Assembly: GCA_017390475.1 (NCBI GenBank)
Contig: JAFPBO010000026.1
Span: 186,001-250,000 of the forward strand
Reading direction: 5' to 3'
DNA length: 64,000 nucleotides
Source of the DNA: Loktanella sp.
GTDB lineage: Bacteria; Pseudomonadota; Alphaproteobacteria; Rhodobacterales; Rhodobacteraceae
Shown: piece after piece, positions 50,674 to 60,115 of the stretch
How positions within the stretch are numbered: position 1 is the first letter of the stretch
Layout: the number at the start of each line of letters is the position of its first letter
Translations under genes and position numbers: made by a program
Notes under the pieces: generated by a model
Seen by the model: only the letters and a program-made list of their open reading frames with translations
Told to the model about the DNA's origin: nothing
The model's database searches: none

Positions 50674-51123
50674 TTAGTTAAATGAGTGGCTAAGCCATTG
50701 TATCACAAAGGCTGCATCGCCCTCGTTATATAATTCCACCAGTGCATCTTCGGGTGCCATCCAGATCGCCAGATGGCCGGGTTCGCTCGGCGGGCCGTGG
50801 GGGCGCACCGGGAACGCCAGATAGATATGGCATATTTTTTCTGCCCAAAGGTTATATTCCGGCATGAAGGTGAACCGCCGGAAGGTGCCGAGCTTGCGTG
50901 GATGGGCGATGGAATAGCCGGTTTCCTCGAACACTTCTCGGTGCAGGGCGCGCAGCGGGCTTTCGCCGGGGTCGATGCCGCCGCCGGGCAATTGCACCTC
51001 GCGATGTGGCGCGCTTTGATAGGTTAGCAGCAATTTGCCCGCACGCGGGAGGATCGCATAGGCGCCGGGGCGCAATTTATACCGCTGCCCGGCTGTTGGG
51101 ACCGTGCCATACCGTCTGATCAT
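50674..51123 (-). CDS. NUDIX hydrolase
   Basis: The product has 149 residues from ATG 51123. The NUDIX box GGGIDPGESPLRALHREVFEETG (Gx5Ex7REVxEExG) lies at about 48-70. The preceding RPGAYAILPRAGKLLLTYQ and VQLPGGGID fit RppH/MutT-like pyrophosphatases with unknown substrate. An in-frame start 18 codons up gives a basic leader unlike the family. It is divergent from hslO. Confidence 0.87.
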   Translation of the reverse strand: MIRRYGTVPTAGQRYKLRPGAYAILPRAGKLLLTYQSAPHREVQLPGGGIDPGESPLRALHREVFEETGYSIAHPRKLGTFRRFTFMPEYNLWAEKICHIYLAFPVRPHGPPSEPGHLAIWMAPEDALVELYNEGDAAFVIQWLSHSFN

Positions 51124-51200
51124 AGCTTTGCCTCTTGGACGCCGGGTTGCCCCGCCTATATAGGCGCGGTATGCCAATTCCTGACAATTAAGGAAAGCCC

Positions 51201-52196
51201 ATGAGCCTCAGCGCCAAAATCGCTTGGGACGATACCGTCCTGCCGTTTCAACTTGATGCCTCCGACATCCGTGGCCGGGTGGCGCGCCTTGATGGCGTGC
51301 TGGAACAGGTCCTGCGCCAGCATGATTACCCCCCGGTGATCGAGGCTTTGGTGGCAGAGATGGCCTTGCTGACCGCGCTGATCGGGCAATCGATGAAATT
51401 GCGTTGGAAACTGTCCTTGCAGGTGCGAGGCTCGGGTGCTGCGCGGTTGATCGCGACCGATTATTATGGCCCGACCGATGATGGCGAACCGGCCCGCATC
51501 CGCGCCTATGCGTCTTATGATGCGGATCGGCTGGATCATGATGCCGACCCGTTCAGCCATGTCGGCAACGGCTATTTCGCGATCCTGATCGATCAGGGTG
51601 AGGGGATGACACCCTATCAGGGCATCACGCCTTTGGCCGGTGGGTCGCTGTCGGCCTGTGCGCAGACCTATTTCGCGCAATCCGAACAATTGCCGACGCG
51701 TTTTGCGTTGAGCTTTGGCCAGTCACAGGTGCCGGGTGAGGCATCCAACTGGCGTGCCGGTGGCGTGATGTTGCAGCATATGCCGAAAGCCTCGCCCTTT
51801 GCCAGCAGTGGCGAGGGCGGATCGGGCGAGGAAGGTCTGCTGGAAGCGACCGATCTGCTGAACGAGGATGAGGGCGAAAACTGGACCCGCGCCAATCTGC
51901 TGCTGGATACGGTGGATGAGCTGGAACTGATCGGCCCTTCGGTGACGCCGACCGACCTGCTGGTGCGCTTGTTTCACGAAGAAGGGCCGCGCGTGTTTGA
52001 CGCGCAGCCGGTGACGTTCGGTTGCACCTGTTCGGAAGATCGCGTGCGGCAAAGCCTGTCGATCTATTCGGCCAAGGACATCGCGACGATGACGACGGAT
52101 GAAGGCACGGTCACCGCCGATTGTCAGTTCTGCGGCGCGCATTATGTTTTTGCGCCGGAAACTTTGGGGTTTGAAGCCAAGGATGGCAGTGCCTGA
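51201..52196 (+). CDS. hslO: Redox-regulated chaperone Hsp33
   Basis: Hsp33 becomes an active holdase when its zinc is lost on oxidation. The product has 331 residues: N-terminal core (VEALVAEMALLTALIG, GAARLIATDYYG, YQGITPLAGGSL) and the C-terminal zinc site CTC (TFGCTCSEDRV) with C-x-x-C (DCQFCGAHY). It overlaps the following NUDIX gene by 14 bp. Confidence 0.95.
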   Translation: MSLSAKIAWDDTVLPFQLDASDIRGRVARLDGVLEQVLRQHDYPPVIEALVAEMALLTALIGQSMKLRWKLSLQVRGSGAARLIATDYYGPTDDGEPARIRAYASYDADRLDHDADPFSHVGNGYFAILIDQGEGMTPYQGITPLAGGSLSACAQTYFAQSEQLPTRFALSFGQSQVPGEASNWRAGGVMLQHMPKASPFASSGEGGSGEEGLLEATDLLNEDEGENWTRANLLLDTVDELELIGPSVTPTDLLVRLFHEEGPRVFDAQPVTFGCTCSEDRVRQSLSIYSAKDIATMTTDEGTVTADCQFCGAHYVFAPETLGFEAKDGSA

Positions 52197-52773
52197 TCTG
52201 CACCAACGCCTGACAGATGCGTTGTCCCGTCAGGGCGGCGCATCGACGGATTATGATCTGAACAAAGATGTCACGGTGCCGCCGGGGCCATTGACCCCGG
52301 CGGCGGTGCTGTTTGCTGTGCGTGAGGACAGCGAAACCGTGATCCTGACGAAACGATCAGCCCGGTTGAAGCATCATCCCGGCCAGATCGCCTTTCCGGG
52401 CGGTAAGCAGGACCCGATTGACGCCACGTTGACCGATGCGGCCTTGCGCGAGGCGCGGGAGGAGATCGGTCTGCCGCCGGAGCAGGTCGATGTGCTGGGT
52501 GTGTTGCCGTCGCATCAGACGGTAACCGGCTATCTGATCACGCCAGTCCTTGCCGTCGTGCGCGGTCCGTTCAACCCGATCCCCGAGGCAGGTGAGGTCA
52601 GTGAAGTGTTCGAGGTCCCGCTGGCGCATCTGACTGATCCGGCGCTTTACCGGATTGAAGGTCGCCATTGGCAGGGGCGTCGGCGGCCTTACTATACCGT
52701 TCCTTATGGCCCCTATTATATCTGGGGCGCCACCGCGCGGATTTTGCGCGCTTTTGCGGACCGCATGTCATGA
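52183..52773 (+). CDS. CoA pyrophosphatase-type NUDIX hydrolase
   Basis: The product has 196 residues. LTKRSARLKHHPGQIAFPGGKQDP is the NudL/PCD1 CoA signature, directly before a NUDIX box with AALREAREEIGL. Family members cleave coenzyme A and its derivatives at the diphosphate. ATG 52183 lies inside the end of hslO; the stop overlaps the cca start by 4 bp. Confidence 0.9.
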   Translation: MAVPDLHQRLTDALSRQGGASTDYDLNKDVTVPPGPLTPAAVLFAVREDSETVILTKRSARLKHHPGQIAFPGGKQDPIDATLTDAALREAREEIGLPPEQVDVLGVLPSHQTVTGYLITPVLAVVRGPFNPIPEAGEVSEVFEVPLAHLTDPALYRIEGRHWQGRRRPYYTVPYGPYYIWGATARILRAFADRMS

Positions 52774-53909
52774 CACACGTGACGGGTGACTGGCTCACAG
52801 ATCCAGCGGCGCAGCAGACCTGTGCGGTTTTGACCGATGCCGGATATCAGGCCTGGTTTGTCGGTGGTTGCGTGCGCAATGATCTGTTGGGTGCGCCTGT
52901 CGCTGATCTGGACCTCTGCACTGATGCTGTGCCCGAAGTGGTCATCCGTCTGGCCAAAGCAGCCGGGCTAAAGGTGATCCCGACCGGCATTGATCACGGG
53001 ACGGTCACTGTGATCGCGGGTGGCACGCCGTTCGAGATAACCACCTTTCGCCGTGATGTCGCCACCGATGGCAGGCGCGCAGTTGTGGCCTTTGCCGATA
53101 ATATGCACGCCGATGCCCGTAGGCGCGATTTCACGATGAATGCGCTTTATGCGGGTCCCGACGGTGTCGTGGTTGATCCGTTGGGGGGCCTGCCGGATTT
53201 GTTTGCGCGGCGGGTACGGTTTATCGAAGATGCCGACCGCCGGATCAGGGAAGACTACCTGCGTATTCTGCGGTTCTTTCGGTTTCATGCCTGGTATGGG
53301 GCAGATGGGATCGATGCAGAGGGATTGGCAGCATGCGCCGCAAATGTCGACGGCTTGCAGAGCCTTTCTCGGGAACGTGTCACGGCGGAATTGTTTAAAC
53401 TACTGGCCGCCCCGAACCCGGCCCCTGCGCTGGCATCAATGGCGACGACGGGTGCCTTGGCGCAGATATTGCCGGGGGCGGATGCCGCACCTTTAGCTGT
53501 GCTGGTGCATATTGAGAATATGGTCGGACTGGACCCGTCACCGATCCGCCGCCTTGGGGTTCTGGGCGGTGATCCGGCGCATGTGCTGCGGTTGTCGAAA
53601 CGCGATGTGCTGGCGCTAGAGCGGATGACATCGGACCTGCCGCTTGATGCGCTGGCCTATCAGGCTGGGGCGGATGCGGCGATCAACAAGGCGGCGGTGA
53701 CGGCGGCGGCGCTGGGCGTTGAACTGGATGCAGGCGTTGTCGCCAGGGCACGCTTTGCCGCAACGCAGGTGTTTCCATTGCAAGCGGCTGATCTGATGCC
53801 GGAATTGCAGGGGGCGGCTTTGGGCAAGGCGCTGAAACTGGCAGAGGATCGCTGGATCGCATCGGGCTTTTCGCTGACCAAAGCCGCTTTGCTGGATGGG
53901 TTGCGCTAG
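52770..53909 (+). CDS. cca: CCA tRNA nucleotidyltransferase / poly(A) polymerase family protein
   Basis: Adds or repairs the 3' CCA of tRNA. The product has 379 residues: the nucleotidyltransferase head WFVGGCVRNDLLG and ADLDLCTDA (DxD metal site), EITTFRRDVATDGRR, RRDFTMNALY, then EDYLRILRFFRFHAWYG and a helical tail. The family includes poly(A) polymerases and specificity needs testing. ATG overlaps the CoA pyrophosphatase stop. Confidence 0.9.
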   Translation: MTHVTGDWLTDPAAQQTCAVLTDAGYQAWFVGGCVRNDLLGAPVADLDLCTDAVPEVVIRLAKAAGLKVIPTGIDHGTVTVIAGGTPFEITTFRRDVATDGRRAVVAFADNMHADARRRDFTMNALYAGPDGVVVDPLGGLPDLFARRVRFIEDADRRIREDYLRILRFFRFHAWYGADGIDAEGLAACAANVDGLQSLSRERVTAELFKLLAAPNPAPALASMATTGALAQILPGADAAPLAVLVHIENMVGLDPSPIRRLGVLGGDPAHVLRLSKRDVLALERMTSDLPLDALAYQAGADAAINKAAVTAAALGVELDAGVVARARFAATQVFPLQAADLMPELQGAALGKALKLAEDRWIASGFSLTKAALLDGLR

Positions 53910-53969
53910 CCGTTTTCCTTTGACCGGAAAGGTTGTATCAGGGCCGTCTATCCGCGAGAGGCCATCCCG

Positions 53970-55805
53970 ATGTTCCGGTTCTTTGAAAACCTTGTCGATC
54001 CCTATACCAGCTATCAAGAAAATGATACGCCGCCGACGCGGCTGTACAGATTTCTACGTGCCTATGCGGAACCGTTCATGCCAGTATTTTGGGTCACTGG
54101 TGCGCTGTCGGTCATTGTGGCCGGTGTGGAGATATGGCTGATTTCCTATCTGGGCCGGTTGATCGATATCTTGTCCGGCGGCACCCCGGCAGAGGTCTGG
54201 GCGCAAAGCGGGACCGAGCTGATCCTTGTTGCGCTGTTCATCCTGACCTTGCGCCCCATGGTGCACGTCTTGCAGGTGATGTTGCTGAATAATACGATTC
54301 TTCCGAATTTCGGCACTTTGGTCCGCTGGCGCGCGCATCGGCATGTGCTGCGGCAATCGGTGGGGTGGTTCGAGGATGATTTCGCAGGCCGGATCGCGAA
54401 CCGGATCATGCAGACCCCACCGGCGGCGGGCGAGGTGGTGTTTCAACTGTTTGATGCGATCACCTTTGCCATCGCCTATATCATCGGCGCGATCATCCTG
54501 TTGGGCGATGCAGATATGCGGTTGATCCTACCCCTTTTGGTCTGGCTGATCCCCTATCTGCTATTGCTGAAATGGGTCGTTCGTCGGATTGGCCCGGCGT
54601 CAGAGGCGTCGTCAAACGCGCGTTCGGTGGTCACGGGCCGTGTGGTGGACAGTTATACAAACATTCATTCAGTCAAGATGTTTGCTCATCACGACAGTGA
54701 AATCGATTATGCCAAGGACGCGATTGAAAATGCCCGTGTCACGTTCCAGCGCGAGATGCGGCTTTATACGCTGATGGATGTGGTGCTGATGCTGCTCAAC
54801 GGTGTGTTGATCGTAGGTGTCGTGGGCTGGGCGATCTGGCTGTGGGGCATGGGTACGGCCACAATCGGTGTGGTTGCTGTGGCTACGTCGCTAACCTTGA
54901 GGTTAAATGCGATGTCGGGCTGGATCATGTGGGCGATCAGCAATTTTTTCCGTGAACTTGGCGTCGTGTCCGAAGGGATGCAGACGATTGCGCAGCCGAT
55001 CAGGCTGCTGGATCGGACCCGCAATGAATTGCAGGTCACGGGCGGGGCGGTGACCATCAGCGATCTATCGCACCATTATGGCCGTGAGGCGGGCGGGCTG
55101 GACCGGATCAATCTGACGATTGCGCCGGGGGAAAAGGTTGGTCTTGTCGGGCAATCCGGTGCCGGAAAATCCACCTTGGTCAAGCTGCTGTTGCGGTTCT
55201 ATGATGCGGAACAAGGCGTGATTGCGATCGATGGGCAGGATATCACGCAGGTCACGCAGGACAGCCTGCGCCTTGCGATTGGCATGGTGCAGCAGGATTC
55301 ATCGTTGCTGCACCGGTCTGTGCGGGAAAACATCCTTTATGGCAATCCTGCCGCCAGCGAGGATCAGGTGATCGCCGCTGCCCGTCAGGCCGAGGCGCAT
55401 GACTTTATCCTTGGGCTGGAGGACAGTGAGGGGAACCAAGGCTATGATGCCCGCGTTGGTGAACGTGGCGTGAAGCTTTCCGGCGGGCAAAGGCAAAGGA
55501 TCGCCCTTGCACGGGTGATGCTGAAGGACGCGCCGGTGCTTTTGCTGGACGAAGCGACCAGCGCGCTAGATAGCGAGGTTGAAGCCGCCATTCAGCAGAC
55601 GCTTTATGGAATGATGGCGGGCAAGACGGTGATCGCGATTGCGCACCGGCTTTCGACAATCGCACAGATGGACAGGATTATCGTCATGGATCAGGGCCGG
55701 ATTATCGAGGACGGCACGCATGATGCCTTGCTGGCGCAGGGCGGGCAATATGCGCGGTTCTGGGCGCGGCAATCAGGTGGGTTTCTGGGGCAGGATGCGA
55801 CATGA
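53970..55805 (+). CDS. ABC transporter, fused membrane and ATPase domains (subunit 1)
   Basis: The product has 611 residues: six transmembrane helices (about 40-310) and an ATPase domain (about 350-600) with Walker A GQSGAGKST, signature LSGGQRQRIALARV, Walker B VLLLDEATSALDSE and AHRLSTIAQ. This is the exporter (type IV, MsbA-like) architecture. It overlaps a second 611-residue ABC gene by 4 bp, so a heterodimer is likely. The substrate is unknown. Start ATG 53970 has GAGAGG upstream. Confidence 0.92.
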   Translation: MFRFFENLVDPYTSYQENDTPPTRLYRFLRAYAEPFMPVFWVTGALSVIVAGVEIWLISYLGRLIDILSGGTPAEVWAQSGTELILVALFILTLRPMVHVLQVMLLNNTILPNFGTLVRWRAHRHVLRQSVGWFEDDFAGRIANRIMQTPPAAGEVVFQLFDAITFAIAYIIGAIILLGDADMRLILPLLVWLIPYLLLLKWVVRRIGPASEASSNARSVVTGRVVDSYTNIHSVKMFAHHDSEIDYAKDAIENARVTFQREMRLYTLMDVVLMLLNGVLIVGVVGWAIWLWGMGTATIGVVAVATSLTLRLNAMSGWIMWAISNFFRELGVVSEGMQTIAQPIRLLDRTRNELQVTGGAVTISDLSHHYGREAGGLDRINLTIAPGEKVGLVGQSGAGKSTLVKLLLRFYDAEQGVIAIDGQDITQVTQDSLRLAIGMVQQDSSLLHRSVRENILYGNPAASEDQVIAAARQAEAHDFILGLEDSEGNQGYDARVGERGVKLSGGQRQRIALARVMLKDAPVLLLDEATSALDSEVEAAIQQTLYGMMAGKTVIAIAHRLSTIAQMDRIIVMDQGRIIEDGTHDALLAQGGQYARFWARQSGGFLGQDAT

Positions 55806-57637
55806 TCAGACCTGAACGCTGGATAGACCCGTTTCGACGCGCCGAGGGGCCACCGCCACAGACCTTGATGGCGTTCCTGAACTGGTGCCTGAGCGGTGCA
55901 AAGAGGGTCATCGGTGCCGGTGCTTTCGTCTCGGCCTTGGCCGGAACGCTGGAGGTCGCGACGGCCCTCATGCTGGGCTGGGTCATCGACGCAGCCATTG
56001 GCGGCGAGGCGCAGGGGTATTTCAGCGCCAATTTCTGGCTGTTGCTGGGCGTGGGCGCATTTTTCGTGATCCTGCGCCCGGTCATTCTGGGCTTGTCGGG
56101 GATGTTTCAGGGCGTGGTGCTTGGCCCGGCACTGAACAACCTGGTGCTGTCGCGCCTGCACCGGCATTCGCTGGGGCAATCTGTCACCTTCTTTGACAAT
56201 GATTTCGCCGGGCGGATTTCCCAAAAACAGATGCAGGGCGCGCGGGCGACCACCGATTTCGTGGTCGATATGATCCAGACGGTAGCCTATGCGCTGGCGT
56301 CATTGGTCGGGTCAGTGTTCCTGCTGCTGACGATTGATTACCGCACGGCAGGGGTGCTGGCATTGTGGGTGCTGGCCTATGCCGGGCTGATCACATTCTA
56401 CATGCCGCGGATCCGCACCAGATCGCAGGCGCGTGCCGCCAAACGGGCGATGGTGACGGGGCAGGTTGTCGATACGATCACCAATATCAAGACGGTCAAG
56501 CTGTTCGCCCATGATGCCTATGAAGACCGCGCCGCGACCGATGCGATGGAAACCTATTGGGGTTCCGCCGTACATTTCGGCTGGCTGTCTACCGCGTTCC
56601 GGTTCTGGCTGATGGCGCTGGGCGGGCTGCTGCCGGTGCTGCTGGTGGGCACGACGCTGTATTTTTGGTCGCTGGGCGCTGCGACACCCGGCGACATTGC
56701 TGCCGCTGGCGCGATTTCGCTGCGGCTGGCGCAGATGACGGGCTGGGTCAGTTTCACGCTGATGGGGATCTATGCAAATGTGGGCGAGATCGAGGATGCG
56801 ATGCAGACGCTGTCGCCGGCGCATCAACTTACCGATGCGCCGGGGGCCACGGTTCTGCAGGCTGATCAGGGCGCAATTGATCTGCGCGATGTGACCTTCA
56901 GCTATGGTGGCGGCCCAGGGGGCCTTGAAAACGTCAGCTTGTCCATCGCGCCAGGTGAAAAGCTGGGAATTGTCGGGGCCTCGGGTGCAGGGAAATCCAC
57001 CTTGGTCGCGCTTTTGCTGCGGCTATACGATACCGAGCAGGGGCAGGTTCTAATTGACGGCCATGATATTCGAGATGTCACGCAGGAAAGCCTGCGCCGC
57101 CAGATCGCCATGGTCACGCAGGAAACAGCGATGTTTAACCGGTCAGCCCGTGACAACATTCGCTATGGCAAACCCGACGCGACGCAGGACGAGGTGGAGG
57201 CTGCTGCTGCCAAGGCCGAGGCGCATCACTTCATCGGCGATCTGCGCGATCACAAGGGGCGCAGAGGCTACGACGCGCATCTGGGCGAACGCGGCGTGAA
57301 ACTGTCCGGCGGTCAGCGCCAGCGTATCGCCATTGCTCGCGCAATCCTGAAAGATGCGCCGATACTGGTGCTGGACGAGGCGACAAGCGCGCTCGACTCA
57401 GAGGTAGAGGCAGCTATTCAGGATTCGCTCGAAACCATCATGAAGGGCAAGACCGTCATCGCTATTGCGCACCGGCTGTCCACGCTGGCCGTGATGGACC
57501 GGATTGTGGTGCTTGACGGCGGGCGTATTGTGGAACAAGGCACCCATGACCAGTTGCTGGCCAAGAACGGGCTTTACGCCCGGTACTGGAACCGGCAATC
57601 GGGTGGTTTCATCAATGTGCAGGATGCTGCGGAATAA
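55802..57637 (+). CDS. ABC transporter, fused membrane and ATPase domains (subunit 2)
   Basis: The product has 611 residues, the same length and domain order as its neighbour: transmembrane helices about 30-320, ATPase about 360-600 with GASGAGKST, LSGGQRQRIAIARA and LVLDEATSALDSE. Both ATPase sites keep the catalytic Glu after Walker B, so there is no obvious degenerate site as in many heterodimeric exporters. The RNA methyltransferase gene begins at the next base after its stop. Confidence 0.92.
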   Translation: MIRPERWIDPFRRAEGPPPQTLMAFLNWCLSGAKRVIGAGAFVSALAGTLEVATALMLGWVIDAAIGGEAQGYFSANFWLLLGVGAFFVILRPVILGLSGMFQGVVLGPALNNLVLSRLHRHSLGQSVTFFDNDFAGRISQKQMQGARATTDFVVDMIQTVAYALASLVGSVFLLLTIDYRTAGVLALWVLAYAGLITFYMPRIRTRSQARAAKRAMVTGQVVDTITNIKTVKLFAHDAYEDRAATDAMETYWGSAVHFGWLSTAFRFWLMALGGLLPVLLVGTTLYFWSLGAATPGDIAAAGAISLRLAQMTGWVSFTLMGIYANVGEIEDAMQTLSPAHQLTDAPGATVLQADQGAIDLRDVTFSYGGGPGGLENVSLSIAPGEKLGIVGASGAGKSTLVALLLRLYDTEQGQVLIDGHDIRDVTQESLRRQIAMVTQETAMFNRSARDNIRYGKPDATQDEVEAAAAKAEAHHFIGDLRDHKGRRGYDAHLGERGVKLSGGQRQRIAIARAILKDAPILVLDEATSALDSEVEAAIQDSLETIMKGKTVIAIAHRLSTLAVMDRIVVLDGGRIVEQGTHDQLLAKNGLYARYWNRQSGGFINVQDAAE

Positions 57638-58840
57638 ATGCTGACAATCGAAAGCCTGACCCATCTGGGCCTTGGTCGCGCCTCTGACGGGCGGTCGCTC
57701 ATCCCCCGCGTCTTGCCGGGCGAGGAGATTGACGTCGCCCAGGACGGGACAGTCCGGATCGTGACGCCTTCGGTGGATCGTGTGGCACCGCCTTGCCGCC
57801 ATTTTAAGACTTGCGGTGGTTGCGCGATGCAGCATGCCAGCGATGATTTTGTGGCCAGTTGGAAACAGGATATCGTGCAGCGCGCATTGCAGGCGCATGG
57901 GCTGGTGCCGGAATTCCGTGCTATTGCCACGTCGCCCACACAATCGCGTAGGCGCGCGAAATTCGCCGGGCGGCGCACCAAGAAAGGCGCTCTCGTCGGC
58001 TTTCATGGCAAGGCATCGCATTTGCTCATCGACGTGCCGGATTGCCAGTTGGTGACACCGGCGCTGCTGGCCAGTTTCCCTGCCTTGCAGGAACTGACCG
58101 TGCTGGCCGCGTCCCGCAAGGGCGAGGCTGATCTGACGGTGACCGAAACCGCGCTGGGCCCTGATGTGCTGGTGGGTACCGAAAAGGCGCTGACGCCTGA
58201 TCTGCGTGTGACTTTGGCGGCGCTGGCCAATGCACATGGGTTGTCGCGGCTGGTGTGGAATGACGAACCTGTGGTCACGATCAACCCGCCCGATCAGGAT
58301 TTCGGTGGTACGAAAGTTGCACCGCCCCCCGGCGCGTTCCTGCAAGCCACCAAATCGGGCGAAGCGGCACTGTTGTCGGCAGTGGACGAGATCACGACAG
58401 GAGCGGGGCGGATCATCGACCTGTTTGCCGGTTGTGGCACCTTTACCTTGCCATTGGCCAAACGCGCGGAGGTCCATGCCGTCGAATCAGAGGCGGCGAT
58501 GCTGCAGGCGCTGGACCGGGGCTGGCGCAGCGGGCGCAACCTGCGCCGGGTCACGACCGAGACGCGTGACCTGTTCCGTCGCCCGCTGGAACCGGACGAG
58601 CTGGCCAGTTTTGACGCCGCTGTTATCGACCCGCCGCGCGCCGGGGCGGAGGCGCAGATTGATGCACTGGCGCGGTCGGATATCAGGAAAATCGCCATGG
58701 TTTCCTGTAACCCCGTAACCTTCGCCCGCGACGCCAAGGTGCTGATCGATGCCGGATTCACTATGTCATGGGTGCAGGTCGTGGATCAGTTCCGATGGTC
58801 GCCACATGTTGAAATCGTGTCACCGTTCACACGAAAATGA
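57638..58840 (+). CDS. Fe-S class RNA (uracil-C5) methyltransferase, TrmA/RlmC/RlmD family
   Basis: The product has 400 residues. A short N-terminal TRAM-like part is followed by the iron-sulfur motif CRHFKTCGGCAMQH (about 53-66), a central domain, and a SAM domain (about 255-400) with IIDLFAGCGTFTLPLA, VIDPPRAGAEAQ and the nucleophile in MVSCNPVTFARD. The exact uridine, in tRNA or 23S rRNA, cannot be named. The start is directly after the ABC gene stop (TAA ATG). Confidence 0.9.
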   Translation: MLTIESLTHLGLGRASDGRSLIPRVLPGEEIDVAQDGTVRIVTPSVDRVAPPCRHFKTCGGCAMQHASDDFVASWKQDIVQRALQAHGLVPEFRAIATSPTQSRRRAKFAGRRTKKGALVGFHGKASHLLIDVPDCQLVTPALLASFPALQELTVLAASRKGEADLTVTETALGPDVLVGTEKALTPDLRVTLAALANAHGLSRLVWNDEPVVTINPPDQDFGGTKVAPPPGAFLQATKSGEAALLSAVDEITTGAGRIIDLFAGCGTFTLPLAKRAEVHAVESEAAMLQALDRGWRSGRNLRRVTTETRDLFRRPLEPDELASFDAAVIDPPRAGAEAQIDALARSDIRKIAMVSCNPVTFARDAKVLIDAGFTMSWVQVVDQFRWSPHVEIVSPFTRK

Positions 58841-58931
58841 CCCCTGCGACAGAATTTCTGCTAGGCTGAATGGAATCTTCACCCTAAGCATATAGCCAAA
58901 GCGGCGTAGACCGCGTTTATTGGGCAGAGAC

Positions 58932-59432
58932 ATGATTACACGACGTTCCATGATGATCGGCGCGGCTGCTGGTATTGCCGGCTGTTCCGGCAAAACAGGG
59001 CCAGAGATTCCGCGCTATTTGGGCCCGGATGTGACTCGGATTCAGGTATTCAAACACCACCGCACCATGCAATTACTGCACAACAACGTTTTGTTGCGGC
59101 AGTATAAGGTGGATCTGGGTTTCAACCCTACCGAACACAAGCTGCAGGAAGGCGACGGTCGCACACCAGAGGGTGCATATCGGATCGACAGGCAGAACCC
59201 CAACAGCCGGTTTCACCTGTCTGTCGGCATTTCCTATCCCAATGCTGACGATGTAGCACGGGCACGTGAAATGGGCGTGAAACCGGGCGGTGACATCTTT
59301 ATCCACGGCACACCCAATCAATGGGTCGGCGTGCCGGACTGGACATGGGGCTGCATCGCCGTGACCAACACCGAAATGGAAGAAGTCTATTCCATGGTTA
59401 ACTTGGGCACGAAAATCTTTATCTACGCCTGA
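58932..59432 (+). CDS. L,D-transpeptidase-fold lipoprotein, YafK/DpaA-like motif
   Basis: The product has 166 residues: MITRRSMMIGAAAGIAGC is a lipoprotein signal (lipobox IAGC, with an RR that may use Tat), then a YkuD domain ending with IFIHGTPN and WTWGCIAVTN. Typical L,D-transpeptidases have SHGC-x-R; here the Arg is Ala, as in YafK/DpaA-type proteins that detach Braun lipoprotein. Cys in WGCIA would be the nucleophile. ATG 58932 is chosen over TTG 58920. Confidence 0.85.
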   Translation: MITRRSMMIGAAAGIAGCSGKTGPEIPRYLGPDVTRIQVFKHHRTMQLLHNNVLLRQYKVDLGFNPTEHKLQEGDGRTPEGAYRIDRQNPNSRFHLSVGISYPNADDVARAREMGVKPGGDIFIHGTPNQWVGVPDWTWGCIAVTNTEMEEVYSMVNLGTKIFIYA

Positions 59433-59438
59433 GGCGGA

Positions 59439-59990
59439 TCAGCTAAACCCGCCCGCAAAACCTGCTGGTGCACCCATATTTAGGGTCCACCACAATTTCC
59501 CTGCGGGTTCCTGAAACCAGGCAAATCCCATAAGACGTGCCTCTGGGTCCAGAATGACGCTGCGTGTGCGTTCGTCGTTCATCCATGCGGTCAATGTTGC
59601 AAGTTCTGATTCGTAGGATTCAGAGATTGTTTCGCCCAGAAACTTGCCGGTGAACCCGACCCGGCGCGCGCGTTCAACCGGGCTGGACCCGTCAGACCCG
59701 AACAGCCAAGGCCGGTTTTGAAGCGACATGTCACGGGCATGGGTTGCAGCGGCGGCGTTCAGCTGCGGATCAAGCTGTACCGGCGTAACGCGTGCAGCCT
59801 GCCGCAGCGCATTGACACTGTCCAGCATGCGGAAATTTACCGCAGCCTCTTCGCCGGGTGCGATGACATAGGCGGTTGGCAGGGGCAGGCCATCAGGCCC
59901 CAAGGCCCGGTTCGGGGCGGCGGCACAGGCGGTCACGCCAGCACCAACAAGGCCAAGGATCAATGCGCGTCTGTACATGCGAATACTCAT
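59439..59990 (-). CDS. CAP-domain (SCP/PR1-like) lipoprotein
   Basis: The product has 183 residues with signal MSIRMYRRALILGLVGAGVTAC (lipobox VTAC) and a CAP domain (about 50-175): MLDSVNALRQAARVTPVQLDPQLNAAAATHARDM, then WMNDERTRSVILDPEARLMGFAWFQ. Bacterial CAP proteins are secreted and of uncertain role. It faces the L,D-transpeptidase gene tail to tail with 6 bp between. It lies 125 bp after hemH on the same strand. Confidence 0.85.
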   Translation of the reverse strand: MSIRMYRRALILGLVGAGVTACAAAPNRALGPDGLPLPTAYVIAPGEEAAVNFRMLDSVNALRQAARVTPVQLDPQLNAAAATHARDMSLQNRPWLFGSDGSSPVERARRVGFTGKFLGETISESYESELATLTAWMNDERTRSVILDPEARLMGFAWFQEPAGKLWWTLNMGAPAGFAGGFS

Positions 59991-60115
59991 TTTTGCAGTT
60001 CAGAGTTCTTTATCGGCATTATTGCAAGACTTCAAACACACATCGGCGTCATCGTAGGATGTTCATAAATGGGATGGGCAAAAATACCATGCCTTGTGGA
60101 GGACCGCCCTACTGA

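Noticed and set aside
58905-58930. Short hairpin (GCGG/CCGC) before the L,D-transpeptidase gene
   Set aside because: A 4-bp stem and no clear T-run.
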